From contig OZ220063.1 in the NCBI GenBank assembly GCA_964291475.2, positions 62,001 to 126,000 of the forward strand: a DNA stretch of 64,000 nucleotides. The letters run 5' to 3'. Source of the stretch: DAOUKH01 sp964291475. Its GTDB lineage: Bacteria; Chloroflexota; Dehalococcoidia; SHYB01. Each line of letters starts with the position of its first letter. Positions within the stretch are counted from its first letter, which is position 1. Of the stretch, positions 8,896 through 18,009 are shown piece by piece. Under the pieces are notes generated by a model, which made no database searches, was not told where the DNA came from, and saw only the letters and a list, made by a program, of their open reading frames with translations. Made by a program: the position numbers and the translations under genes.

Positions 8896-10350
8896 TCATG
8901 AGGCCGCCTCCAGGATGTTCATGATCGGCGCGAGGCCGGCGTCGAAGTAGTCGGTCACCAACGCGGGGTAGATGCCGACGATGAAGATGGCGGCGAGCAT
9001 GCCGGCCAGGGGAATGGCCTCGACGAGCGTGGCGTCGCTGATGGAGGCGAAGCGGCGCTGCTCCGGCCCGAAGAAGATGCGGCGCACCGTCCACAGGATG
9101 TAGCCCGCGCTCAAGAAGACGCCCACGATGGCGAGGATCGTCGCCTCGCGGTAGGCCTCGAACGAGCCGATGAAGACCAGCACCTCGGCCACGAAGCCGC
9201 TCATCGACGGCAGGCCCACGGCGGCGAAGCCGGCGGCGACGAAGGCGACGGCCAGCACCGGCATCCGGCCGGCCAGGCCGCCGAGGTCGGGGATGTGCCG
9301 GGTGTGGGCCTTCTCGTAGACGTAGCCCGCCAGCATGAACAAGAGCCCCGTGATCGTGCCGTGGGTGAACATCTGCATCGCCGCGCCGGTCAGGCCGATG
9401 TGGTGCAGCGAGGCGACGCCGAGCAGAACGAAGCCCATGTGGCTGACGGAGCTGTAGGCGATCAGCCTCTTTATGTCACGTTGGCGGAAGACCATGACCG
9501 CCCCGTAGAGCACGTTGACCACGGCCAGCGTGGCAAGGAGCCAGGCCCAGTTCGCCGTCACCTCGGGGAAGAGGCTGACGTTGAGCCGGAGGATGGCGTA
9601 GCCGCCCATCTTCAACATGACGCCGGCCAGCATCACGCTGGCGGCGGTGGGGGCGTCGGTGTGGGCGTCGGGGAGCCAGGTATGGAACGGCCAGACCGGC
9701 AGCTTCACCGCGAAGGCGGCGAGCAGGAGGAAGAAGACGCCCTCGGCGGTGAGCAGCGCCGTAGTGAACGGCGTGTCCCGCAGTTCGATCATGTCGAACG
9801 TGCCGGTCGAGAAGAAGATCACCAGGAACCCGGCGAGCATAAGGGCGCTGCTTCCCGCCGTGTACAGCAGGAACTTCATCGCCGAGTACTCTTTGCGCCC
9901 GCTCCCCCAGATGGTGATGAGCATGTACATGGGGATCAGCTCGACCTCCCAGAACAGGAAGAAGAGCAGCAAGTCGAGCGAGACGAAGACGCCGAGGATG
10001 CCCGTCTCCAGCAGGAGGAGCCAGATGAAGAATTCCTTGACGCGGTTGGTCACCCCGCCGGAGACCAGCACCGCGCCGACGCCCAGCAGGCCGGTGAGGG
10101 CGAGCAGCGGCGCGCTCAGGCCGTCGACGCCGAGGAAGTACTGCACCTTCAGGGCGGAGAGCCAGTTGTGCCGCTCCACCCACTGGGGCTGGTCCGCGTC
10201 GAGGTCGATGCCCGCCCAGACGATCAGCCCAAGGACGAGGACCGCGGTCGTCGCCGCCAAGGCGGTCCAGCGGATGTGCCGGTCATCCTTGACGAAGAGC
10301 AGGATGAAGAGCGCCGCCGCCGCGGGGATGAAGACCGTCGCCGTTAGCAC
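8896..10350 (-). CDS. nuoM: NADH-quinone oxidoreductase subunit M
   Basis: A 484-residue antiporter-like proton-pumping subunit. FAVKLPVWPFHTWLPDAHTD with the essential lysine, and RDIKRLIAYSSVSHMGFVLLG, identify it as NuoM. The start is GTG behind a G-rich site. Between it and nuoL lies a 138-base spacer carrying a family A palindromic repeat, unusual inside an otherwise tightly packed operon. The gene could therefore be partly uncoupled from the upstream nuo genes. Confidence 0.96.
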   Translation of the reverse strand: MLTATVFIPAAAALFILLFVKDDRHIRWTALAATTAVLVLGLIVWAGIDLDADQPQWVERHNWLSALKVQYFLGVDGLSAPLLALTGLLGVGAVLVSGGVTNRVKEFFIWLLLLETGILGVFVSLDLLLFFLFWEVELIPMYMLITIWGSGRKEYSAMKFLLYTAGSSALMLAGFLVIFFSTGTFDMIELRDTPFTTALLTAEGVFFLLLAAFAVKLPVWPFHTWLPDAHTDAPTAASVMLAGVMLKMGGYAILRLNVSLFPEVTANWAWLLATLAVVNVLYGAVMVFRQRDIKRLIAYSSVSHMGFVLLGVASLHHIGLTGAAMQMFTHGTITGLLFMLAGYVYEKAHTRHIPDLGGLAGRMPVLAVAFVAAGFAAVGLPSMSGFVAEVLVFIGSFEAYREATILAIVGVFLSAGYILWTVRRIFFGPEQRRFASISDATLVEAIPLAGMLAAIFIVGIYPALVTDYFDAGLAPIMNILEAAS

Positions 10351-10372
10351 CGCGCGCCCCCGTTCCGAGACC

Positions 10373-10410
10373 TTAAGCCTCTCCCCCTCTGGGGGAGACT
10401 GAGAGAGGGC
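10373..10410 (+). repeat. Family A palindromic repeat inside the nuo operon
   Basis: Forward-oriented copy in the nuoL-nuoM spacer. It starts TTAAGCCTCTCC, has a TCTCCCCC/GGGGGAGA hairpin and ends GAGAGAGGG. A second palindrome with ACGCGCC and GGGCGCGT arms follows directly to about 10430. Confidence 0.85.
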
Positions 10411-10488
10411 ACGCGCCGCCGGGCGCGTCGGAGGGGTGGGGCAGGGAGGAGTGCGCCAACGTCCATATGGTCCGTCACGTTCATCCGG

Positions 10489-12474
10489 CTAGCCCCATAT
10501 CCAGAACGCGGCCGCGATGAGAATGACGCCGGAGGCGATGACGGCCCCGTAGGCCTGCACTTGGCCGCTCTGCAGCTCGGACGGCACCCGCCCCAGGTTC
10601 CGTCCCAGCCAGCCGGTGGAGTTCACCGCCCAGTCCACGACATGCGTGTCGATCAGCTCGATCACCGCGCCGGCGCCGTTGATGAAGACGCGCCGCACGA
10701 TGATCTCCTCGTACAGCGTGTCGATGTAGTAGCGGTTCGCGAGCACCTGGTAGACCGGGGCGAAGCGCCGCGCCACCGCCGCCGGTGACGGCACGCCCAA
10801 GCGGTACATCGAATAGGCCAAGACGATCCCCGCCGCGCCCACGGCCGACGAAATGGCGGCGACGTTGACGCTGAAGGCGTGCGGGTGGGCCTCGCCGAGG
10901 AAGATCGAAAGGCTGAAGGCGGCGATGTCGAGGAAGTCCCACGGCAGGTCGGCCAGGCCGAAGAAGATGGCCGGAATGGCCAGCGCGACTAGCGGCAGGG
11001 TGATGAGCCAGGGCGATTCGTGCGGCGCGCCGTGGCCGTGGCCCTCGGCGTGGGCGGAGGCCTCCGCCGCCGCGTGCTCCTCGCCGTTCCCGGCCGGGGC
11101 GTTCGCCGCCGCCTCGGCCTCCGCGCCGCCGCGAAACTCGCCCGAAAAGGTCATGAACAGCATGCGGAACACGTAGAAACCGGTGATGCCCGCGGTGATA
11201 ACGGCTATCCAATAGAGCACGGACGCCCCGCCGATGCCGAACGCGTTATCTGAAGCGGCGAGCAAGATCGCGTCCTTGCTCCAGAACCCCGCCAGAGGAA
11301 ACACGCCGACCAAGGCCAGCGAGCCGATCACCATCGTTCCATAGGTGAAGGGCATGAACTTGCGCAGGCCGCCCATGTAGCGCATGTCATAGGTCTCGGT
11401 GGTGTGGTGGACGCTCCCCGCGCCCAGGAAGAGCAGCGCCTTGAAGAAGGCGTGCGCCGCCAAATGGAAGATCGCCGCCCCGATCGCCCCCGTCCCCAAA
11501 GCCAAAAACATATAGCCGAGCTGGCTCACCGTGGAAAACGCAAGCACCCGCTTGATGTCGTTGTTCACGAGCGCCATGGTCGCGGCGAGCATCGCGGTGC
11601 CGCCCCCGATCCAGGCCACGACGGTCAGCGCGGCCTCCGAGTGCTCGAAGAGGGGGAACATCCGCGCCACCAGGAAGACGCCCGCGGCCACCATGGTGGC
11701 GGCGTGGATGAGCGCGCTCACCGGCGTGGGGCCCTCCATCGCGTCGGGCAGCCAGACGTGAAGTGGGAACTGGCCCGACTTGCCAACGGCGCCGGCGAAG
11801 ATGCCCAGACAGAGCCAGGTCAGGCCGACGCCCGCGATCGCACCGACCTCCGCCGCGTGGTTGAGCGCCTCGATGTCGAGCGTCCCGGCGAAGACGAAGG
11901 CCCAGGCGATGGCGATCATGAAGCCGACATCGCCGAGCCTGGTGACGAGGAAGGCCTTCTTCGCGGCGCGGGCCGCCTCGGGCTTGCGGAACCAGAAGCC
12001 GATGAGGAGGTACGAGCTCAGGCCGACGAGCTCCCAGAACACGAAGAGGAAGACGAGGCCCGACGCCATCACCAGCCCGAGCATCGACGCGGTGAAGAGC
12101 GACATGTAGGCGAAGTAGCGCGTGAAGCTCTCGTCGTCCTTCATGTACTCCAGGCCATAGACCTGGACGAGGAGGCTCACGCCGGTCACGATGACCGCCA
12201 TCACGGCGGTCAGACCGTCCATCGTGACGCCGACGTTGATCTCGAGCGATCCGATGGTCAGCCATTGGTGCGGCTGGAAGCCGAGGTCGTGCCCCGGCGC
12301 GTTCATGACCTCGACCAGCGCCCAGAGCGAGAGGCCGAAGGCTATGGCCATCGCGGTCACGGTGATGTAGCCCGCGCCGCGCCACCGCGAGCCCACAAAG
12401 GGCCGCAGCAGGGCGATCAGGACGAACGCCCCCAACGGCGCGAAGAAGATGGACCAGACGTCGATTTCGGGCAC
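10489..12474 (-). CDS. nuoL: NADH-quinone oxidoreductase subunit L
   Basis: A 661-residue membrane subunit, the distal proton channel of complex I. GKSGQFPLHVWLPDAMEGPT and NDIKRVLAFSTVSQLGYM are the NuoL signatures. The C-terminal part contains the hydrophobic helix expected after the long lateral helix, and a His/Ala/Glu-rich loop (about residues 455-495). The GTG start directly abuts the TAA stop of the small gene before it, indicating coupled translation. Confidence 0.96.
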   Translation of the reverse strand: MPEIDVWSIFFAPLGAFVLIALLRPFVGSRWRGAGYITVTAMAIAFGLSLWALVEVMNAPGHDLGFQPHQWLTIGSLEINVGVTMDGLTAVMAVIVTGVSLLVQVYGLEYMKDDESFTRYFAYMSLFTASMLGLVMASGLVFLFVFWELVGLSSYLLIGFWFRKPEAARAAKKAFLVTRLGDVGFMIAIAWAFVFAGTLDIEALNHAAEVGAIAGVGLTWLCLGIFAGAVGKSGQFPLHVWLPDAMEGPTPVSALIHAATMVAAGVFLVARMFPLFEHSEAALTVVAWIGGGTAMLAATMALVNNDIKRVLAFSTVSQLGYMFLALGTGAIGAAIFHLAAHAFFKALLFLGAGSVHHTTETYDMRYMGGLRKFMPFTYGTMVIGSLALVGVFPLAGFWSKDAILLAASDNAFGIGGASVLYWIAVITAGITGFYVFRMLFMTFSGEFRGGAEAEAAANAPAGNGEEHAAAEASAHAEGHGHGAPHESPWLITLPLVALAIPAIFFGLADLPWDFLDIAAFSLSIFLGEAHPHAFSVNVAAISSAVGAAGIVLAYSMYRLGVPSPAAVARRFAPVYQVLANRYYIDTLYEEIIVRRVFINGAGAVIELIDTHVVDWAVNSTGWLGRNLGRVPSELQSGQVQAYGAVIASGVILIAAAFWIWG

Positions 12475-12672
12475 TTATATCTTCCGCATAATCTCGTCGG
12501 CCACGTGCTCCCTGCCTCGGGGCACGTAGACGATGAACTTCGAGGTCTCGCTCCAGGTCGTGATGTCCTCTTCGGGAAGGATGCGCGACGGGAGACCTTC
12601 GGCCTCAAACAGCTCCTTCCACATCTCGGCAAGGAGCAGGTTCGGCGCTTTCTTATAGGGGGACCAGGACAC
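12475..12672 (-). CDS. Small DUF2007-like protein inside the nuo operon
   Basis: This 65-residue soluble protein is encoded exactly between nuoK and nuoL, with a 3-base gap before it and no gap after it. It starts with GTG. The sequence LLAEMWKELFEAEGLPSRI followed later by FIVYVPRGREHVADEIM resembles the DUF2007 fold (a putative signal-transducing, PII-like small domain). It is not a standard complex I subunit. The tight packing suggests a function linked to the complex, such as an assembly or regulatory factor, but this is inference from position. The family call is by eye and uncertain. Confidence 0.7.
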   Translation of the reverse strand: MSWSPYKKAPNLLLAEMWKELFEAEGLPSRILPEEDITTWSETSKFIVYVPRGREHVADEIMRKI

Positions 12673-12675
12673 GCG

Positions 12676-12984
12676 CTAGCCTTTCATGGCGTCGACGTTG
12701 GTCACGTCGACGGTTTCCTTGTTTCTGAACAGCGCAATCACGATGGCCAGGGCGAGGGCGACCTCGGCCGCGGCGACGGTGATCACGAACATGGCGAAGG
12801 CGTGCCCCGTCAGCACCTGCGGGGTGACGAAGCGGGTGAAGGCGATGAAGGCAAGGTTCGACGCGTTGAACATCAACTCGACCGACATGAGGACGGTGAT
12901 GATGTTGCGCTTCGACAACGCCCCGGCCAGCCCGATGCTGAAGATGATCGCGGAGAGGACGAGGTAGTGTTCGAGGCCGGCCAT
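12676..12984 (-). CDS. nuoK: NADH-quinone oxidoreductase subunit K
   Basis: A 102-residue protein with three membrane helices. The conserved acidic residue in SVELMFNASNLAF and a second in AAAEVALALAIVIALFR are the glutamates of the NuoK proton path. It follows nuoJ after 7 bases and is of standard length. Confidence 0.97.
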   Translation of the reverse strand: MAGLEHYLVLSAIIFSIGLAGALSKRNIITVLMSVELMFNASNLAFIAFTRFVTPQVLTGHAFAMFVITVAAAEVALALAIVIALFRNKETVDVTNVDAMKG

Positions 12985-12991
12985 GGGGTGC

Positions 12992-13495
12992 TTAGTCCTC
13001 GTCCTTGCCCTTGGCGATGACGATTGCGCCGATCATCACCGCGAGCAGCAGCACGCCGACGATGATGAACGCGAGGACGTAGACGTTCACGATGAGATCG
13101 GCGATGGCCGCCGTGGTGCTGCCCAGCGGCTCGCTGCCGGAGACCTTCCAGTCGGTGTTGACGATGGCGGTGACGAACGTGGCCAACAGCAGCGCCGCCA
13201 GGCCCATCGCGGGCCGCATCAGCTTGCCGGAAGGGTTGCCCTGTTGCACGTCGCGGGTGAGCAGGATGGCGAAGACGATGAGGATCGAGATGCCGCCGCC
13301 ATAGATGAGTATTTGGACGACGGCGAGGAAGTCGGCGCTCAGGGTGATGAACAGCCCGGCGACGAAGAGGAAGGTCGCCACGAGGAGGAGGGCAGCGCGG
13401 AAGATGTCGCGCACCAGCACGACGCCGAGCGCGGAGATCGCCGCCCCGGAGCCGAGTATCCAGAAGGCAATCGAGTTGCCCGATCCGACGTCCAT
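12992..13495 (-). CDS. nuoJ: NADH-quinone oxidoreductase subunit J
   Basis: A 167-residue five-helix membrane subunit. IFRAALLLVATFLFVAGLFI and DFLAVVQILIYGGGISILI, with the helix-3 pi-bulge-type YGGGI region, are diagnostic of NuoJ. It ends in a lysine/acidic tail. It lies 5 bases after nuoI. Confidence 0.97.
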   Translation of the reverse strand: MDVGSGNSIAFWILGSGAAISALGVVLVRDIFRAALLLVATFLFVAGLFITLSADFLAVVQILIYGGGISILIVFAILLTRDVQQGNPSGKLMRPAMGLAALLLATFVTAIVNTDWKVSGSEPLGSTTAAIADLIVNVYVLAFIIVGVLLLAVMIGAIVIAKGKDED

Positions 13496-13500
13496 AACCG

Positions 13501-13992
13501 CTACCGGCCCGCCTCTCCGCCGCTCAGCGAGGTGTCACGCTCGAAGTCGACGCCGTGGAGGTGGGGTCTGGCGAAGGCGCTCGGCTTCTGGCGCGAGGTG
13601 CGAAGCTCGTCGATGTGGACCACCATGCTCTTGCGGGTGTAGGTGGCGCGCTCGTAGCCGGTACCCATGAAGAGGGCGTCGTAGGGGCAGGCCTCGACGC
13701 AGAGGCCGCAGAACATGCAACGGCCGGTGTCGATGTCGAAGACCTCGAGGGCGTAGTCGTTGCCGACGTTCGGGTTGTCCTTCGGGGAGGTTTCGATGCG
13801 GATGGTGCCCAGAGGACAGTACTTGGCGCAGGAGGCGCAGCCGGTGCAGCGGTCCTCGTACCAGACGAACTCGTAGCCCCGGTAGCGCGGGTGCTCGGGC
13901 ATCCGCTCCTCGGGGTACTCGACGGTGACGGGTTTGCGGAAGAGGTGCTTCAGCGTGACCGCCATGCCTTTAAGGATTCCTTCTCCGTACAT
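13501..13992 (-). CDS. nuoI: NADH-quinone oxidoreductase subunit I
   Basis: A 163-residue ferredoxin-like subunit carrying the N6a and N6b [4Fe-4S] clusters. The ligands are Cys49, 52, 55 and 59 in CTGCASCAKYCP, and Cys92, 95, 98 and 102 in CMFCGLCVEACP. I chose the ATG at 13992, which follows a GGGAGGG site two bases after nuoH ends. The much longer frame running upstream is the shadow of nuoH. With NuoB it makes the last part of the electron wire to quinone. Confidence 0.96.
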   Translation of the reverse strand: MYGEGILKGMAVTLKHLFRKPVTVEYPEERMPEHPRYRGYEFVWYEDRCTGCASCAKYCPLGTIRIETSPKDNPNVGNDYALEVFDIDTGRCMFCGLCVEACPYDALFMGTGYERATYTRKSMVVHIDELRTSRQKPSAFARPHLHGVDFERDTSLSGGEAGR

Positions 13993-13994
13993 CC

Positions 13995-15275
13995 CTACCC
14001 TCCCGCGGCCTCGCCGCGCACGGGGACCGGCTGGACGACCGGACGCGATGGATCGACGATCCGCCGCGTTCGGCCTTGGAAGCCCAAGATGCGCGTCATG
14101 ATGATGATCGAGCCAATGGCAATGGCGAAATTGACCGGAATGATCCAGTACGGCAGGTCGGCCCCGTCGCGGAAGGCCACGACCTCGGCGGCGACGACGA
14201 ACAGGTTGATCAAGGAAAGGGGCAGGAGGAACTTCCAGCCGAAGCCCATGACCTGATCGACGCGCATCCGGGGGATCGTGGCCCGCACCCAGACCAGCAC
14301 CGCGATCACGAACCCCATCTTCAGCATGAGCCAGATATAGGGCGGAATCGGCTCCGGCCCCTTGAAGCCGCTCAGGAAGAGCGTCGCGGTGATGGCCGAG
14401 AAGCCGATGATGGCCGCGTACTCGGCGAGCTGCACCACCGTCCACTTCATCCCGCTGTACTCGGTGTGGAAGCCGGAGATGATCTCCGAGTCGGCTTCGA
14501 GCAGGTCGAACGGAGCGCGGTTGAGCTCGGCGGAGACGGCGATGGCGAAGACGATGAAGCCCAGCGGCATCCACGCCAGGTTGGGCGCGAACCGCTGCTG
14601 CTCGACGATTTCGGTGAGGTTCAGGCTGCCGGTGAGCACGACGACGCCCATGATCGAGAGCACCAGCGGTATCTCGTAGCTCACGAGCAGGGCCACGGCG
14701 CGCATCGCGCCGAAGAGCGAGTACTTGTTGTTCGAGCTCCACCCGCCCATGAAGACCGCGATCTCCGCTGCGGTGGTCACGCCGATGGCGTAGAGGATGC
14801 CGACTTCGATGTCGGCGAGGACCGCGCCGAACGGCCCCCACGGAATCACCGCGAACATGGCGATGATCATGGCCGAGAAGGCGAGGGGCGCCAGTCCGAA
14901 GAGGAACTTGTCGGCGGCGCGCGGCGTGGTGTCTTCCTTCGTCATGAGCTTCAGCGCGTCGGCGATGGGCTGGAGGATGCCGAAGACGCCGACCCGGTTG
15001 GGGCCGGGGCGTTGGGTGAAGCGTCCCAAGAGCTTGCGCTCGACCAGGATGACGTAGGGGACCCCGAGGGTGGCCACGTTGACCACGAGCAGGCTCCCGA
15101 TGACGCCGAGCACGATGTAGATCAGGGGGTCGGGCCAGCCGCCGGGAGCTGCGCCGCCCATCGCGCGGCAGAGCTCGTCGCCCATCCGCGGTAGGAAATT
15201 GATGCCCCACTCCTGCCACAGGGACATATCGGCCCAGAAGCCGTCGGGCTTGCAGCCGGTGGCGAGGTGTTCCAC
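13995..15275 (-). CDS. nuoH: NADH-quinone oxidoreductase subunit H
   Basis: A 426-residue, eight-helix membrane subunit that forms the quinone chamber. VERKLLGRFTQRPGPNRVG is the NuoH signature, and RAPFDLLEADSEIISGFHTEY contains the acidic loop of the proton/quinone link. Its GTG start shares one base with the TAG stop of nuoD. The C-terminal PxRP tail is a little longer than in E. coli. Confidence 0.97.
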   Translation of the reverse strand: MEHLATGCKPDGFWADMSLWQEWGINFLPRMGDELCRAMGGAAPGGWPDPLIYIVLGVIGSLLVVNVATLGVPYVILVERKLLGRFTQRPGPNRVGVFGILQPIADALKLMTKEDTTPRAADKFLFGLAPLAFSAMIIAMFAVIPWGPFGAVLADIEVGILYAIGVTTAAEIAVFMGGWSSNNKYSLFGAMRAVALLVSYEIPLVLSIMGVVVLTGSLNLTEIVEQQRFAPNLAWMPLGFIVFAIAVSAELNRAPFDLLEADSEIISGFHTEYSGMKWTVVQLAEYAAIIGFSAITATLFLSGFKGPEPIPPYIWLMLKMGFVIAVLVWVRATIPRMRVDQVMGFGWKFLLPLSLINLFVVAAEVVAFRDGADLPYWIIPVNFAIAIGSIIIMTRILGFQGRTRRIVDPSRPVVQPVPVRGEAAGG

Positions 15276-16378
15276 TAGCGGTCCACCTCGCCCATGTTGA
15301 TGTCGATGCTGCCGAAGATCGTGACCAAATCGGCCATCTTCCAGCCGATGAGCATTTCACGCAGCGCGGTGAGGTTCATGAGGGAAGGCGACCGGATGGC
15401 ACAGCGGTACGGGGCGACGCCGCCGTCGCTGACGAGGTGGAAGCCGAGCTCGCCCTTGGGCGCCTCGACCTGTCCGTAGGCCTCGCCGGCCGGGGGACGC
15501 AGCAGCATGGGGAGGTCGGTGCGGTGCGGTCCCGGCGGCATCTGCTCGACGCACTGATGGATGATCCGCAGGCTCTGGCGCATCTCTTCCAGCCGCACAA
15601 GGAACCGGTCGTAGTTGTCGCCGTCCGACCCCGTCGGGATGTCGAACTCGAGCCGGTCGTAGACCTCGTAGGGGTTCGCCTTTCGCAGGTCCCAGGCGAG
15701 GCCGCTGGCGCGCAGAGGGGGACCGGTCACTCCGGCGTTGACGGCCAGGTCGCGCGGGAGCACGCCGATGCCCTTGCAACGGCTGATCAGGATTTCGTTC
15801 TCGCGCATGAGCTGCTCGTACTCGTCGAACTTCCGGGGCAGCTCCTCCAGCACGCTTGCCAGCGCCGGGAAGAACTCGGGTGGCAGGTCGTCGTTGACCC
15901 CGCCGGCCCGCATGTAGCTGTGGGTGATCCGCGCCCCGCACACCATCTCGAAGAGGTCGAGGATGCGCTCGCGGTCGCGGAACATGTACATGAGCGGGGT
16001 GGCGAATGCGCCGAGGTCTTGCAGGAAGAATCCCGTCGCGATCTGGTGCGACGCGATGCGCATGAGCTCGGCCATCAGCACCCGGATGTACTGGCCGCGC
16101 TCCGGGGCCTCGATGCCGAGCAGGCGCTCGATGCCGAGCACGTAGGCGAGGTTGTTCGACATCGAGGCGGTGTAGTCGAGGCGGTCGGTCAGGGTGACGA
16201 CCTGCGTCCAGGTGCGCTCCTCGGCCAGCTTCTCCGAGCCGCGGTGCAGGTAGCCGAAGATGGGCTCGACGTCCTGGATCACCTCGCCGTCGAAGACGAC
16301 CCGAAGGCGGAAGACGCCGTGGGTGCTGGGGTGGTGCGGCCCCAGGTTAACGGTGATGGGTTCTGACTTCAGCGTCAC
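15275..16378 (-). CDS. nuoD: NADH-quinone oxidoreductase subunit D
   Basis: This 367-residue soluble subunit (49-kDa homologue) lines the quinone site. LGPHHPSTHGVFRLRV near the N-terminus carries the quinone-head histidine, and the family ending INMGEVDR is present. It is a stand-alone D, not fused to NuoC. It starts with GTG and lies 27 bases after nuoC. Confidence 0.96.
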   Translation of the reverse strand: MTLKSEPITVNLGPHHPSTHGVFRLRVVFDGEVIQDVEPIFGYLHRGSEKLAEERTWTQVVTLTDRLDYTASMSNNLAYVLGIERLLGIEAPERGQYIRVLMAELMRIASHQIATGFFLQDLGAFATPLMYMFRDRERILDLFEMVCGARITHSYMRAGGVNDDLPPEFFPALASVLEELPRKFDEYEQLMRENEILISRCKGIGVLPRDLAVNAGVTGPPLRASGLAWDLRKANPYEVYDRLEFDIPTGSDGDNYDRFLVRLEEMRQSLRIIHQCVEQMPPGPHRTDLPMLLRPPAGEAYGQVEAPKGELGFHLVSDGGVAPYRCAIRSPSLMNLTALREMLIGWKMADLVTIFGSIDINMGEVDR

Positions 16379-16405
16379 GGCGTCTCGCTCGAACGTCCGG
16401 CGGCG

Positions 16406-16858
16406 CTACGGCCTCCGGAGCAGGAAGTCCTTCCTCAGCGGGTGGCCGTCGAAGCCCTCCCATAGGAAGATGCGTTTCATGTCGGGGTGCCCGGAAAAGC
16501 GCACGCCCATCAGGTCGTAGACCTCGCGTTCCTGTAAGTCGGCCGACTTCCAGACGTCGATGACGCTGGGGACCTCCGGGGCCTCGCGGCCGTAGGCGCG
16601 GGTCTTCATCAGCGCCCCGTGATTGCGGTAGTAGGAAGTCAGCCGGTAGACGATTTCGAAGTAGTCGACGTAGTCCACCGCGGTGAGGTGGATCAGCGCG
16701 CCCAGGTCAAGCTCGTAGTCGTCGCGGAGAAAGCGCGCCGCGTCCACGATCGAGGCGGCGTGCACCAGCACCGCGGCCTCGTCGCTGCCGGCGACCGATC
16801 CGGGGACGGCGGCCCGCAGCCGTTCCGCAAGCTCGTTGCCGGAGAGGGCCTTAGTCAC
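16406..16858 (-). CDS. nuoC: NADH-quinone oxidoreductase subunit C
   Basis: A 150-residue (30-kDa homologue) soluble subunit. The signature runs WKSADLQEREVYDLMGVRFSGHPDMKRIFLWEGF (residues about 103-136), followed by PLRKDF. Its start overlaps the nuoB stop by 8 bases. Confidence 0.96.
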   Translation of the reverse strand: MTKALSGNELAERLRAAVPGSVAGSDEAAVLVHAASIVDAARFLRDDYELDLGALIHLTAVDYVDYFEIVYRLTSYYRNHGALMKTRAYGREAPEVPSVIDVWKSADLQEREVYDLMGVRFSGHPDMKRIFLWEGFDGHPLRKDFLLRRP

Positions 16859-17519
16859 GGGTGAACGTCCTGCGCTTGCCGACGCTGCCGCGGGTGACCT
16901 TTTCGTGGAGCTTCATGATCGCGTAGAGCAGGGCGTCGGGACGGGGCGGGCAGCCCGGCACGTAGACGTCGACGGGCACGACGCGGTTAACGCCCGGCGT
17001 CACGCTATACGACTCGTAGTAGGGGCCGCCGCTGGTGGCGCAGACGCCCATCGAGATCACCCAGCGGGGCTCCGCCATCTGCTGGTAGATGCGCCGGATG
17101 GGGACGGCCATCTTCCAGGTGACGGTACCGGAGACGATCATCAGGTCCGCCTGCCGGGGGGAGGCGCGGAAGGCCTCCATACCGAAGCGGGCGATGTCGA
17201 AGCGTGACATGGCGCTGCCCATCATCTCGAAGGCGCAGCAGGCCAGGCCGAAGGTGAGCGGCCACATCGAGTTCTTGCGTCCCCAGGAGACGAGCGCGTC
17301 GATGGAGGTGACGAGGACGTTGCGCTGCGTGTCCTCAGAGATCACCAGCGGGTCGTCCATCACCTGGCGGGGCGAGTCGAGAATGAGCTGGTTGATCTCG
17401 GCGCCCTCTTCGGCGTCGAGCCGGCGCGACAGATCGCGGGGAATGACGTAGGGGTTGGTGGTCGGCGCGTCGCCTGGGTCGGGCACGGCTAGCTCCACTT
17501 CAGGGCGCGCTTGCGCCAT
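16851..17519 (-). CDS. nuoB: NADH-quinone oxidoreductase subunit B
   Basis: This 222-residue subunit binds cluster N2, the last Fe-S centre before quinone. The ligands are the tandem Cys94-Cys95 in LACCAFEMM, Cys160 in GVCATSGGP and Cys190 in VPGCPPRP. It has an N-terminal extension of about 60 residues compared with the shortest homologues. It overlaps nuoA by 31 bases. Confidence 0.97.
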   Translation of the reverse strand: MAQARPEVELAVPDPGDAPTTNPYVIPRDLSRRLDAEEGAEINQLILDSPRQVMDDPLVISEDTQRNVLVTSIDALVSWGRKNSMWPLTFGLACCAFEMMGSAMSRFDIARFGMEAFRASPRQADLMIVSGTVTWKMAVPIRRIYQQMAEPRWVISMGVCATSGGPYYESYSVTPGVNRVVPVDVYVPGCPPRPDALLYAIMKLHEKVTRGSVGKRRTFTRD

Positions 17520-17869
17520 TCATAGAGAAGGCCCAGCGTGATGATAAAGACGAAGACGGCGACCGCGCCGAAGCCGAACCACTCCAGACCCCGCGCGTTG
17601 ACCGCCCAGGGGAAGAGGAAGACGGCCTCGATGTCGAAGATGAGGAACGAGAGGGCGAAATAGTAGTAGCGGAAATTGAAGCGCACCCAGGAGCCGCCGA
17701 CGGTGCGGACGCCGCATTCGTAGGTGTCGTCCTTGACGCTGTCCTTGACCTGCGGCTTGACGCCGATGACGGTAAGGAAGTAGGGGAGGAGCAGCATGCT
17801 CAACGGGACCGTCACGGCGAAGATGAGGAAGATCCCGATGAAGCCGAACTCGCTCACGACGGCCCCCAA
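17489..17869 (-). CDS. nuoA: NADH-quinone oxidoreductase subunit A
   Basis: A 126-residue membrane subunit with three helices. YECGVRTVGGSWVRFNFRYY and FLIFDIEAVFLFPWA are the NuoA signatures. The frame opens at a TTG (17869); a GTG four codons later (17857) has a better-spaced GGGGG site and is an equally likely start. It is the first gene of the nuo operon, which lacks nuoE, nuoF and nuoG. Confidence 0.95.
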   Translation of the reverse strand: MGAVVSEFGFIGIFLIFAVTVPLSMLLLPYFLTVIGVKPQVKDSVKDDTYECGVRTVGGSWVRFNFRYYYFALSFLIFDIEAVFLFPWAVNARGLEWFGFGAVAVFVFIITLGLLYEWRKRALKWS

Positions 17870-17955
17870 TACGTGAAGCGCATTAGATGAATCTCGCGAT
17901 GCCTCTTTTTAGGAGTAACGCGGCCGCTCCATGCACGCCTGAAGTGCGGGCGCTC

Positions 17956-17984
17956 AATGTAGCACAGGCCCCTGGGCCTTTCAA
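17956..17984 (-). promoter_or_regulatory. Sigma70-type promoter of the nuo operon
   Basis: On the minus strand TTGAAA (17979-17984) and TACATT (17956-17961) are 17 bases apart, about 85 bases ahead of nuoA. The spacer contains the small palindrome GGCCCAGGGGCC. Confidence 0.6.
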
Positions 17985-18009
17985 GTGAATTTTTTAACAA
18001 AGTGCCGCG

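Noticed and set aside
6516..8924. An 802-residue plus-strand frame opposite nadK and nuoN
   Set aside because: It is a low-complexity antisense frame with no signal peptide, motif or start signal.
13501..15360. A 619-residue protein covering nuoI
   Set aside because: The first 450 residues are a shadow of nuoH; NuoI starts at 13992.
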